Below, in pieces: positions 1 to 7,030 of a stretch of DNA of 11,637 nt (the first letter of the stretch is position 1; each line of letters opens with the position of its first letter). Under the pieces are notes generated by a model. That model made no database searches. It was given only the letters and a program-made list of their open reading frames with translations, and had not been told where the DNA came from. The DNA lies in contig CAJGDZ010000040.1 in assembly GCA_904502055.1 (NCBI GenBank), positions 1-11,637 on the forward strand. The letters run 5' to 3'. Position numbers and translations under genes: made by a program. Origin of the DNA: an uncultured Clostridia bacterium. Lineage in GTDB: Bacteria > Bacillota > Clostridia > Oscillospirales > CAG-272.

Positions 1-41
1 GAAAAGTAAAGGGAAGAGGGAAAGAAGCTTTGAGTGAGAAA

Positions 42-180
42 GGCTCCCTCCGGGAGGGAGCTGTCGAGCGAATGCGAGACTGAGGGAGCCCGCGCGACCT
101 CAATGTTTGCAAGCATAATGAAGTTGCGCAGGCTCCTTCCGACGCCTACTCGGCGCCACCTCCCTCTCGGAGGGAGGCAA
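42..180. repeat. MITE-like imperfect palindromic intergenic repeat
   Basis: This non-coding element is almost wholly made of dyad symmetry. The left arm starts with an 8-bp hairpin (43-50 with 54-61, GCTCCCTC/GAGGGAGC). The segment 82-90 (GAGGGAGCC) can pair instead with 42-50. The centre, 92-129, forms a mismatched hairpin with GCGC ends. The right arm ends in another 8-bp hairpin (159-166 with 170-177, CCTCCCTC/GAGGGAGG). The right arm read in reverse complement resembles the left arm, most strongly over the outer 20 or so bases, so the whole is one imperfect palindrome with long terminal inverted repeats. From memory, units beginning GGCTCCCTC and ending GAGGGAGCC are abundant between genes in gut Clostridia genomes. 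That abundance cannot be shown from one copy. No transposase is present, and it could be a non-autonomous element or a REP-like unit. Confidence 0.6.
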
Positions 181-181
181 T

Positions 182-282
182 GATCACAACCCGTTTACGG
201 GTGGCAAGTAGCAATTGCACGGCTGGCAGGCCAATTAAAAGCGCACTTGTGCGCCGCCAGTGATCTTCGGGCTATGCCCGAA
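182..282. repeat. Cluster of short stem-loops, possible structured intergenic repeat
   Basis: Several perfect short inverted repeats lie in series. They are 189-194 with 197-202 (ACCCGT/ACGGGT), 241-246 with 249-254 (GCGCAC/GTGCGC) and 266-272 with 276-282 (TTCGGGC/GCCCGAA). GATCAC at 182-187 is complementary to GTGATC at 260-265, so a closing stem could enclose the inner hairpins in a multi-branched fold. The stretch 211-232 (GCAATTGC, then GGC...GCC) sits in the middle. No convincing reading frame crosses it. It begins directly after the palindromic repeat at 42-180 and may be part of the same mobile or repeated unit. Its function is unknown. Confidence 0.45.
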
Positions 283-291
283 AAGGAAATA

Positions 292-310
292 CCCCCCGCT
301 TTGCGGGGGG
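292..310 (-). terminator. Rho-independent terminator-like hairpin after the surface-protein operon
   Basis: CCCCCCGC (292-299) and GCGGGGGG (303-310) form a perfect 8-bp GC stem with a TTT loop. It lies 9 bases downstream of the minus-strand stop codon at 320-322, so it most likely ends the transcript of the 46-residue peptide and the beta-helix protein. In the minus direction the tail is T-rich but interrupted (TATTTCCTTTT). In the plus direction it is followed by CTTTT, so it may work both ways. Confidence 0.65.
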
Positions 311-319
311 CTTTTAACG

Positions 320-460
320 TTATACGTTGTCCGGGGTGCTGTCGTTCTCGCTCATGCCGCCCATCAGGGGGATGATCGGGAACAGAAGCTCGGAGGCGCA
401 GATGATATCCATGTCGCCGCGTGCGATCAGGTGCATTTTGGGGGATTCATACTTTTTCAT
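320..460 (-). CDS. Small 46-residue protein of unknown function, downstream of the beta-helix protein
   Basis: This short frame runs from ATG at 458-460 to TAA at 320-322 and encodes 46 residues beginning MKKYESPKMHLIARGD. Support comes from an AAAGG ribosome binding site at 470-474, nine bases before the ATG. It also starts only 22 bases after the stop of the giant surface protein on the same strand, and a terminator follows its stop. The N-terminus (MKKYE-P) followed by a D-I-I-C-A-S stretch resembles small orphan proteins I recall from gut Clostridia genomes; this is recollection, not a database match. The middle is hydrophobic (ELLFPIIPL), then a GG pair (residues 34-35), then an acidic polar tail. 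It has a single cysteine (Cys21) and no clear signal peptide. It may be a secreted or processed peptide, or a partner of the surface protein. Its function is unknown. Confidence 0.7.
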   Translation of the reverse strand: MKKYESPKMHLIARGDMDIICASELLFPIIPLMGGMSENDSTPDNV

Positions 461-482
461 AGTTTATGGCCTTTCTTTTCCG

Positions 483-3400
483 TCAGGAAACGTAGAGGGG
501 GCTGTAGTTGTTCGGCGTATCCGAAGCGGTTTCCAGCACACTGCCGCCGGCAAAGCCGGTATCGTTGGCAAGCTCGAAGTGCGCGGCAATGGCCTCGTAG
601 TAGTAATAAAGTGCCTCGCAGGCGTTCTTGAGGTTTGCCGTGATGCTGCTGTGAGTTGCCGTATGAACGGTGTAAACGTAGGACATGGGGCTTGCCTTGT
701 AGGTGTAGGTGCTTGTGCCGTCGGAGACGGTGAACGTTGCCGCCGTGGCAAGCGATGCCGTTCCGATGTGAGAGGCCTCGATGTAGGTTCTTCCTGCGGT
801 GTCGGTCTTAAGAGAAGCCGCATTTCCGTTTACGGTGAAGGTGACATCTCCGGTTGCCTTTACATAAAGGCGAAGCGACATCTCGTTCTCCATCGTAAGC
901 GTTGCGCCCTGAATGGTTACGCTCGCGGGAAGCGTTCCCGAGGCGGTTGCGCCAACGGTGGCGCCTGCGGTGTTGAGCGTATTGCTGTCAATCGCCTTTA
1001 AGGTGATGCCAAGCGCCGTCCAGCTTTCAAGATCCTCGGCGGTCATAGCCAGATTGTCGGTGTTGTGACCGAAGTGCGTCTGAACCATAGCGCCGTATTG
1101 GAGAAGGGAGGCGATCGCCGTTTTCATAGTGGCGACATACTCACCTTCAAGAATGGAGAGCGCATAAGCCTTTACCGTGTCGGCAGATGTGGAAGCCAGC
1201 ACGGCTCCGCTTGCATCCTGAAGCTCGATCACGATCTCATCGGCAAGCTCTGCCATACCCACAGCAACGGGAACGGCGATCACCTTTGCGCTGGGTGTAA
1301 AGTCATAAAGAGGAGTGCGTGCCGCTTCATCCCCATTGATCTTGACAACAACGTCGGTACCGAAGTAGTCGGCATTAACCGTAAGCAAATAGCGGAAGTC
1401 TACCTTGTCGCTGTCTACCGAGGCCTGACGTGCAGGATCGGTAATGGCGGTGCCGGACTTTGCGATAAGGAGAACGGTTGCTCCGTTGTAGCAGAGAACG
1501 CCGCCCGTCTTGGAGGCCGAGCCGGTAAGACCGTTCGGGTAGCTTGCGACGGTACGCATATTTGCGGGCGTGTAATAGTAGAAATAACCGGTATTGTCAT
1601 ACAGCTTGCCCTGATCGTCCGTGATCGGCGTGTACTCTGCCGAATATCTCATTTCGATGTGAGAGCCCTCGGCAAGCTGACCGACGTGAAGTCTGGCGGC
1701 AACAACGTCCGTCAGATTATCCGGGATGGCTGTGACTCCATCGGAGGTGATGCTCCAGTTGTCCTTGATCACAATTTTGCCTTCAAGGTTCATATTACCG
1801 TTGCTGTAAACGCGGAACCAGATCTTGGCGGAATTGTAAACCTTGGATGCCGTCGAGGCTTGTGGGATCATAACCATATTGTCGGTGAATTCGCAATCCT
1901 TCAAATTCAAATTGCCGGCCGAGTTGTGAACAATGATCAATCCGGTCGTACCGAAGGTATCATCGGTCTGCAAGCGAAGACCCGAAACCTTGCAATTCTC
2001 CATCGTAAGCGTCTGGCTACCTGTAAAGTTGATCAAAGCAAGGTTTTGGGGAGACAACGCGCCTGCCCAAATGCCCTTCTGTGCCGCACCGCCCGAGATA
2101 TTGAGATCCTTGAGCGTTACGCCGGAGGCAAGTGTTTTGATCAGATACCACTTTCCGCCGCCATCAAGGGTCGGAGACTCCTCTCCCACGTAAACGGTAA
2201 GCGTCTTGCCGTTTCCGTCCACCGTGCAAGAGTTGGGAATCGAAAGGTTGGCGAGTCCCTTCACGTCACGAAGAATCTCGACGGTCTGCCCGGCCGAGGC
2301 CGAAGCAAGGACCGTGGCCAGATCACCGTAAATCAGCGTGGAGGCGTTGATCACGGCATCGGTCTCAATTCCATCTTTGAGGAAGTAATTGTAGACGCCG
2401 GTAACTGCCTTTGTGGTATACACGTCTGCCGCACCCTCAGCACCGGTATTGTAGTACCAGCCCTTACCGCCGGAGAGTGTATTGTTTTCGGCATTGTATG
2501 TGGGAGCCACCACGTGGGTGGTATCCAGCTCGATGCCCGGGCGGATCCAGCAGAGATAACCGTTGTTGTTATAGGCAATGTAATTGGAAACAAAGATCTT
2601 GCCGAGAATCTTTGCTCCTTCGGGAACACGCAATCTTTCCTCAATGTCGGTTCCTGCATACGCAGTACTGCTTGCCTTGCAGAAGGTCGGCATGTTGTCG
2701 GAAATGCCGTTGGTTGAAACCTGTACGTTACCTGTAAAGGTGCCCGAAACGCCGACAAAGGACGCGAGGTTGTAGGCGTAAACAATCTGATTTGTGGTAT
2801 CTGCAGTGTTTGCAATCTGCGTGTTGCCTTCGACGTAAACGCCACCCATATTCGGATTTTCAACCGTGGCATCCGCACAAGCACCGGAGATGGAAATCGT
2901 ACCGTTCTTGCCTTCGCAATTGGTCATCACAACGTCCTTCAGACGCGCGAAGCCACGGTAAGCGATGTTGATTACAGAAGCGCTATTTGTGGTGGATTTA
3001 AAATTGGAAAACGTGCAATTTTCAAAAGAAACCGTTCTTTCCGCATATACGAGGTTAAACATCGGCTTTCCGTCAGCCGGGATCGTTTCCCCAATCTTGC
3101 CCTCGAAGTTGGCGTTCTTGATCGTCATGCTCATATAGTGGTTGTTGTTGGTGCCCTGAGCATGGAACTGATAAGTCTCGGCCAATCTGGTTACAGTAAA
3201 GCCGTTAAAATCAAAGGTGGCCGAGCAGTTGTATCCGGCAGAAATGGTTTCGGCAAGTACGTAATCGCGGCAGACCTCCACGTTGGTATACTGCAACGCG
3301 GCGGTGTTGGCAGGGTTTCTTGCCGTCCATCCCTGCTTTACGGTGCCGATGATCCAGTTTTTTCCGCCGTCATACGAAAGAAGTGCCTCAGTGCTCTCGG

Positions 3401-4691
3401 CAACCGTTCCCGTGTACGTCTTGGTTTCAAACGTATGCGTGGTTACCGTGTTCTTACCGTTCGACCAGGTTGCCCAGGCGGGAAGTGCCCCGCCGTGTGC
3501 CAGCTTTACCGAATAGGTAAACAACTCCTTGCCGTTTGCGATTACGATAAGAGAAGACGTGCTCTTGGGGGCGGTGGGGGTTTTGGGTGTCGTGATCCAG
3601 GAGCCCCGAATGGTCTCATCATCGTCGCAGAAGTTGACAAGCTCACCCTTTATGGGCTCGGCGTATGCCGTCCAATCGTATCCGTAAACAATGCCTCTGC
3701 GGATATAGTCGCCGTCAGCATCATAGGAGTTGCCTCTAAAGAAAACAAGTGCGCGGCGATTCGTGCTGCCGGCAAGGTTTCCGTGGTTTGCCTTGGAAAG
3801 GTGGATCTCGCCTGTGAAATCTTCCTCCACAATAACAACGGTACTTCCGTTGAAATATCCTTCCGCATCGGTTTTGGACTGCTGTACGGCAATGTTTGCA
3901 CGATTCTGGTTGTCGCCGTTATAGTTGCCAACCACTTGTGTGTTTCCGAAAACATGGATCTTGGATCCATAGGCACCTTCTGCCGGCGCTCCGTACTGAG
4001 CAAGGCGGATTGCCGCAGCGGAATATCCGTCGCCGGTTCGTGCGCTGTGATTGTTGGTGATCACCGTGTTCTTCAGATAAATACCGCCGTTCGGGTAGTA
4101 GGTGGCCGAATGGAGCGCGGTAGACAGACAGATGGTCATGCCGTTTGTGTAGAAATTTTCCATGCGGCAATCAATCATCTCAAAGTGCACGTTGGCACCG
4201 GTAACCGTAATCGCACCGCTTGTTGAACCCGATGCGGCAAAATACAGTGGATTGGTTCCGTCCCAGCCCATTTTCTGACCGTTAAATTTAATGTTTCGGA
4301 AGATAACGGTATCCGTTACCTTCGAATCGGACGAAACGGTAATGAATTTCGTGGTAGCCGAAGTGTTGAGGGCTTCCGCGATGTAAACCGTGTGTCCCTG
4401 ACCGTCGATCTCGACGATGCGGCCCAGACGGACGGTTACCGCACTCGTCAGCTCGGCATCCTTGTGGAGCACGATCTTACCCTTGAGTCCGTCGAACATC
4501 TGCGCAGAGGAGCTTAAAAGCTCCGTAAGCGTGCCGGTTGACCGAACGGTACCGTTTTCGTTGTAAAGGGTTGCTTCGTAATCTACCTCTTCGGCCGATG
4601 CCGAAACTGCCGTGCCGACCAAAAGGGCGACAAGCAGCATCAGAGTGGCGAGAAGCAAACAGAATGAAGATTTTTTTGTAAGGTTTCTCAT
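483..4691 (-). CDS. Giant secreted surface protein with three beta-helix modules
   Basis: The protein has 1402 residues. I chose ATG 4689-4691 because AGGAG lies eight bases upstream and a signal peptide follows directly; the frame is open for 29 more codons, but these lack a ribosome site and overlap the promoter. The signal peptide has basic residues (RNLTKK), a Leu/Val-rich core and a cleavage motif ending at Ala33 (VSASA). The rest has three repeated segments at about 39-365, 420-765 and 767-1085. Each opens with a long hydrophobic strand leading to a turn such as IDGQGHTVYI or VDGNGKTLTVYV, then a ladder of short strands and Asn-rich turns (KNANFEG, MENCKVSG, LKDCEFTDN), typical of right-handed parallel beta-helices. 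The C-terminal part (about 1097-1402) has a helical stretch (LLQYGAMVQTHFGHNTDNLA) and a beta domain, a pairing I recall from surface proteins of gut Clostridia. No LPXTG or SLH motif is visible and no catalytic residues were identified. It is likely an adhesin or glycan-binding protein. Confidence 0.85.
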   Translation of the reverse strand: MRNLTKKSSFCLLLATLMLLVALLVGTAVSASAEEVDYEATLYNENGTVRSTGTLTELLSSSAQMFDGLKGKIVLHKDAELTSAVTVRLGRIVEIDGQGHTVYIAEALNTSATTKFITVSSDSKVTDTVIFRNIKFNGQKMGWDGTNPLYFAASGSTSGAITVTGANVHFEMIDCRMENFYTNGMTICLSTALHSATYYPNGGIYLKNTVITNNHSARTGDGYSAAAIRLAQYGAPAEGAYGSKIHVFGNTQVVGNYNGDNQNRANIAVQQSKTDAEGYFNGSTVVIVEEDFTGEIHLSKANHGNLAGSTNRRALVFFRGNSYDADGDYIRRGIVYGYDWTAYAEPIKGELVNFCDDDETIRGSWITTPKTPTAPKSTSSLIVIANGKELFTYSVKLAHGGALPAWATWSNGKNTVTTHTFETKTYTGTVAESTEALLSYDGGKNWIIGTVKQGWTARNPANTAALQYTNVEVCRDYVLAETISAGYNCSATFDFNGFTVTRLAETYQFHAQGTNNNHYMSMTIKNANFEGKIGETIPADGKPMFNLVYAERTVSFENCTFSNFKSTTNSASVINIAYRGFARLKDVVMTNCEGKNGTISISGACADATVENPNMGGVYVEGNTQIANTADTTNQIVYAYNLASFVGVSGTFTGNVQVSTNGISDNMPTFCKASSTAYAGTDIEERLRVPEGAKILGKIFVSNYIAYNNNGYLCWIRPGIELDTTHVVAPTYNAENNTLSGGKGWYYNTGAEGAADVYTTKAVTGVYNYFLKDGIETDAVINASTLIYGDLATVLASASAGQTVEILRDVKGLANLSIPNSCTVDGNGKTLTVYVGEESPTLDGGGKWYLIKTLASGVTLKDLNISGGAAQKGIWAGALSPQNLALINFTGSQTLTMENCKVSGLRLQTDDTFGTTGLIIVHNSAGNLNLKDCEFTDNMVMIPQASTASKVYNSAKIWFRVYSNGNMNLEGKIVIKDNWSITSDGVTAIPDNLTDVVAARLHVGQLAEGSHIEMRYSAEYTPITDDQGKLYDNTGYFYYYTPANMRTVASYPNGLTGSASKTGGVLCYNGATVLLIAKSGTAITDPARQASVDSDKVDFRYLLTVNADYFGTDVVVKINGDEAARTPLYDFTPSAKVIAVPVAVGMAELADEIVIELQDASGAVLASTSADTVKAYALSILEGEYVATMKTAIASLLQYGAMVQTHFGHNTDNLAMTAEDLESWTALGITLKAIDSNTLNTAGATVGATASGTLPASVTIQGATLTMENEMSLRLYVKATGDVTFTVNGNAASLKTDTAGRTYIEASHIGTASLATAATFTVSDGTSTYTYKASPMSYVYTVHTATHSSITANLKNACEALYYYYEAIAAHFELANDTGFAGGSVLETASDTPNNYSPLYVS

Positions 4692-4741
4692 CTTATGGCT
4701 CCTTTTCGAGTTTCGATAGATCCTTTTCGTACATTTACAAA

Positions 4742-4804
4742 AAAGATTTACCCAATATATAATTATTTTATCAAACAATTATACATTTGTCAAGGTAAAT
4801 CTTT
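4742..4804 (-). terminator. Inverted repeat with T-run enclosing a promoter; possible read-through terminator
   Basis: AAAGATTTACC (4742-4752) and GGTAAATCTTT (4794-4804) form a perfect 11-bp inverted repeat around a 41-base loop. On the minus strand the second arm runs into a TTTTTT tract. The 5' arm starts 19 bases after the stop codon of the upstream minus-strand gene (4824). A smaller stem (TATAATT/AATTATA, 4758-4764 with 4777-4783) can form within the loop. It could be a terminator for the upstream gene, or a pair of operator half-sites bracketing the promoter. The long AT-rich loop is unusual for a terminator. Confidence 0.45.
4765..4793 (-). promoter_or_regulatory. Sigma-A promoter of the beta-helix surface protein
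   Basis: Read on the minus strand, a perfect -35 (TTGACA, 4788-4793) is separated by 17 bases from a -10 (TAAAAT, 4765-4770). Transcription would begin near 4758, giving a leader of about 65 bases before the ATG at 4691. The promoter lies wholly within the loop of the inverted repeat 4742-4804, and the -10 region also overlaps the smaller inverted repeat 4758-4764/4777-4783. Confidence 0.8.
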
Positions 4805-4823
4805 GTTTTTTCTTTCGATGAGG

Positions 4824-5588
4824 TTAATTTTGTTTAATTTTTCGGTAGTAAATAGCCTTTTTTTGCCTTCCGGCGATTTCGAGGATCCCGAGGTGCAAAA
4901 GCACCTTGAGCGCGGCGCTGAGTGAACGGCGGCGCAGATTGGTGTGGCGCGAAAATTCTGCGGATGTGAACTCCATGGGGAGCGTTTCGGGCAGGAAAAA
5001 ATCGGCGATGTCTGTCCTTGAGGATAGTGTACGGAGATAAACCAGCTCGCGCGGAATGCGCTCAAGGCGTGTGGCACCGTGCTTTTTGTCGGCGCCCTTT
5101 CCGTCCAGAAGCTTATAATCGTCGGCAGCGAGGCCGACAATAAGGAAGGAAACACGCGTAAAATCCAGGTGCTCGAGCACGTAGATCATTTCGGGCAGAA
5201 CGCGCATTTTTCCGTGTCCGACGGGGCTTTTGCGCGGCTCGGAAAGTGAGCCGCTTTCGGGATCCACCCAAATCAGACGCTTGGCAGTCAGAACCGGGCA
5301 GACGATTTGCACGTGTTTGTCGGTATTTTCCAAATAATAGGCCAGCTTCTTTTTAAGAGGGAACAGTCCCGCGCTTTGAATTTCATACAGGGTATTGTTC
5401 ACCAGTGCATCTGCAACAAAGGGACCGATGCCCACCTCGTGGTAGTCGGAATCGGGGCAAAGGTAGGTCTTAAGGGCGCGGTGGAGCGTTTTTTCGCCCA
5501 GGGTGCCGATTCCAAGTGTGCCGCTCTCGGCGTTTTGCATCGCAAGACAAATTTTTTCAAATTTTTGTTTTTCTTCCGGATTTATCAT
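4824..5588 (-). CDS. PD-(D/E)XK nuclease-like protein with C-terminal winged helix, conserved in Clostridia
   Basis: The start ATG at 5586-5588 (254 residues) has AGGAGA six bases upstream; a longer open frame exists but lacks a ribosome site. The N-terminal part looks like a Holliday-resolvase-type PD-(D/E)XK fold: Glu32 in a helix (IGTLGEKTLH), Asp60 after a strand (FVADAL), then a strand with Glu69-Ile-Gln71 and a basic patch Lys79-81. The usual lysine of the E-x-K motif is replaced by glutamine. A middle region includes IVCPVLTAKRLIWVDPESG. The last 50 residues (about 205-254) look like a winged helix. I recall this architecture as a widespread Clostridia family of unknown function, possibly classed as DUF8091; the DUF number is from memory. 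It is divergent from the spoIVB-like gene and precedes the surface protein on the same strand. It may bind or cut nucleic acid, but activity is unproven. No confident promoter was found for it. Confidence 0.75.
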   Translation of the reverse strand: MINPEEKQKFEKICLAMQNAESGTLGIGTLGEKTLHRALKTYLCPDSDYHEVGIGPFVADALVNNTLYEIQSAGLFPLKKKLAYYLENTDKHVQIVCPVLTAKRLIWVDPESGSLSEPRKSPVGHGKMRVLPEMIYVLEHLDFTRVSFLIVGLAADDYKLLDGKGADKKHGATRLERIPRELVYLRTLSSRTDIADFFLPETLPMEFTSAEFSRHTNLRRRSLSAALKVLLHLGILEIAGRQKKAIYYRKIKQN

Positions 5589-5664
5589 CTGTGATCTCCT
5601 TTTTTGCCGTATAAGTTTCCGGCTTTCCTCATAAAATAAATGCGACCCTTGCCAATAAAAAATT

Positions 5665-5701
5665 GCCACTTTGCATCAATTTTGTTACTTATGAAAGTGG
5701 C
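5665..5701. other. Inverted repeat in the divergent intergenic region
   Basis: GCCACTTT (5665-5672) and AAAGTGGC (5694-5701) form a perfect 8-bp inverted repeat with a 21-base loop, between the divergent nuclease-like and spoIVB-like genes. On the minus strand the stem is followed by AATTTTTT, so it could act as an attenuator or terminator before the nuclease-like gene, or as an operator. A second hairpin at 5726-5731/5737-5742 (ATGCCT/AGGCAT) precedes the spoIVB-like ribosome site. Neither role is established. Confidence 0.35.
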
Positions 5702-5771
5702 GGCATCGGCACACATTAACTTGGGATGCCTCAGGCAGGCATTCCAATGCAAAGATAAGGAAGCTGGGCCA

Positions 5772-6983
5772 ATGAATTGTAAGAACAAACGTAATTTCAA
5801 GATGCTTTCCACCGCGCTTGCGGCGTTTCTGCTTGTGGCTGTGGCGGTGCTTGGAGCGTATCATATTCTGATTCCCGATGAGATCTCGTATTTCTCGGGA
5901 GACGCCGTTCCGTCCTATCTGGGGGCGGATGCGATGCTTTTGGATGAGACGGCCGCATCGACCGAGGCAGACGGGCTGTTTCTTGAGCAAGAGGCGAGAT
6001 ACACGCTTCTGGGCGTGATCCCGCTCAAAACCGTCAATCTCGTTTCCTATAAGGATATCAAGGTCTACCCGGGCGGTATGCCGTTTGGCGTTAAGTTTTA
6101 CACCGACGGTGTCCTTGTCATCGGCTTTTGTGACGTGGGTACGGAGAGCGGCAAGCAAAATCCGGCCTATGCGGCGGGTCTGCGCCTGAAGGACGTCATC
6201 ACGCACGTTGACGGCAAGGAGCTTGGAAGCGCGCTTGAGCTGACCGAGGCCATTGAACAATCAAGGGGGCGGTCGCTTTCGCTCCGCTACACGCGCGGCG
6301 GCGAGAGTGCCGAGACCACCCTAACGCCCCTTTTTTCCGAAGACGAGGGCATCTACAAGGCAGGCATCTGGGTCAAGGACAGCGGCGCGGGCATTGGCAC
6401 CGTCAGCTTTATCCTTCCCGACAGTCTGTATTTCACGGGGCTTGGGCACGGCATTTGTGACGCCGATACCGGGGAGCTTTTGCCCATCGAGCGCGGCACG
6501 GTGGTCGACGTGAACATCAGCGGCATCAATAAGGGCGTCAGCGGTACGCCGGGTGAGCTTCGCGGCTTTTTCGGAGCCGGCAAGACGGGCATTCTTCTGG
6601 GCAACGACGCCTGCGGCGTTTACGGTCTTTTCAGCGAGTGTCCGCAGACGGTGAGCGAGCCGATCCCGCTGGGGCTGAAAAACGAGGTCACCGAGGGTGA
6701 GGCCTTTATCTACTGCACGCTTGACACGGGCGAGATCGGCAAATATTCGGTGGAGCTGAGGAGCATCAACAAGGGCGCCACGGGTGGCAAATGCTTTATC
6801 GTGAAGGTGACCGACAAGGCGCTTTTGGAAAAGACGGGCGGCATCGTTCAGGGTATGAGCGGAAGCCCGATCATTCAGAACGGGAAGCTCATTGGCGCAG
6901 TCACCCACGTGATGATCGGAGATCCCACCACCGGCTACGGCATTTTTGCCGAAAATATGCTGCGGCTGATCTCAGAAGAATAA
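5772..6983 (+). CDS. spoIVB: SpoIVB-type sporulation serine peptidase (family S55)
   Basis: The ATG at 5772 (403 residues) is chosen because AAGGAAG lies just upstream and the protein then opens with a basic start (MNCKNKRNFK) and one membrane helix (about 11-31). The frame is open 44 codons further upstream, but that part looks non-coding. A PDZ domain spans about 103-186. The S55 peptidase domain follows: His226 in GLGHGICD, Asp348 in VTDKALLEKT and Ser363 in GMSGSPI. Asp and Ser are 15 residues apart, as I recall for the catalytic residues of Bacillus SpoIVB. The ending IGAVTHV...TGYGIFAENML is also characteristic. In Bacillus, SpoIVB is made in the forespore and cleaves SpoIVFA, starting sigma-K activation in the mother cell. 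Bacillus spoIVB is next to spo0A, which is absent here, so this may be a rearranged locus or a paralogue. No clear sigma-G promoter was identified. Confidence 0.92.
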   Translation: MNCKNKRNFKMLSTALAAFLLVAVAVLGAYHILIPDEISYFSGDAVPSYLGADAMLLDETAASTEADGLFLEQEARYTLLGVIPLKTVNLVSYKDIKVYPGGMPFGVKFYTDGVLVIGFCDVGTESGKQNPAYAAGLRLKDVITHVDGKELGSALELTEAIEQSRGRSLSLRYTRGGESAETTLTPLFSEDEGIYKAGIWVKDSGAGIGTVSFILPDSLYFTGLGHGICDADTGELLPIERGTVVDVNISGINKGVSGTPGELRGFFGAGKTGILLGNDACGVYGLFSECPQTVSEPIPLGLKNEVTEGEAFIYCTLDTGEIGKYSVELRSINKGATGGKCFIVKVTDKALLEKTGGIVQGMSGSPIIQNGKLIGAVTHVMIGDPTTGYGIFAENMLRLISEE

Positions 6984-6991
6984 GCGGAAAT

Positions 6992-7030
6992 GCCTCCGAG
7001 GAGCCTTGCTCCTCGGGGGCGATCCTTTTT
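6992..7030 (+). terminator. Rho-independent terminator of the spoIVB-like gene
   Basis: A 13-bp stem (6992-7004 with 7008-7020, one G-T pair) with a CTT loop is followed by GATCCTTTTT. It lies eight bases after the spoIVB-like stop codon, and its tail runs into the last codon of the convergent AraC-type gene. In the minus direction the tail is less T-rich, so it may only partly end that transcript. Confidence 0.85.

Noticed and set aside
42..310. CRISPR array
   Set aside because: The repeats are inverted hairpins of different sequence, not evenly spaced direct repeats, and there are no cas genes.
1065..2717. Long open frame on the plus strand (550 codons) opposite the beta-helix gene
   Set aside because: It lies wholly antisense to a well-supported secreted protein, has no ribosome site, and its translation has no recognisable domain. 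The frame at 3138-4226 is rejected for the same reason.
4692..4778. N-terminal extension of the beta-helix protein by 29 residues
   Set aside because: It lacks a ribosome site, would place the start inside the promoter spacer, and would bury the signal peptide.
5690..5720. Possible sigma-G promoter before the spoIVB-like gene (ATGAA, about 18 bases, CATTAAC)
   Set aside because: Neither element matches the consensus well, and several equally weak matches occur nearby.
5640..5771. N-terminal extension of the SpoIVB-like protein by 44 residues
   Set aside because: The extension lies in an intergenic region with inverted repeats, and the downstream ATG has a good ribosome site followed by the expected membrane anchor.
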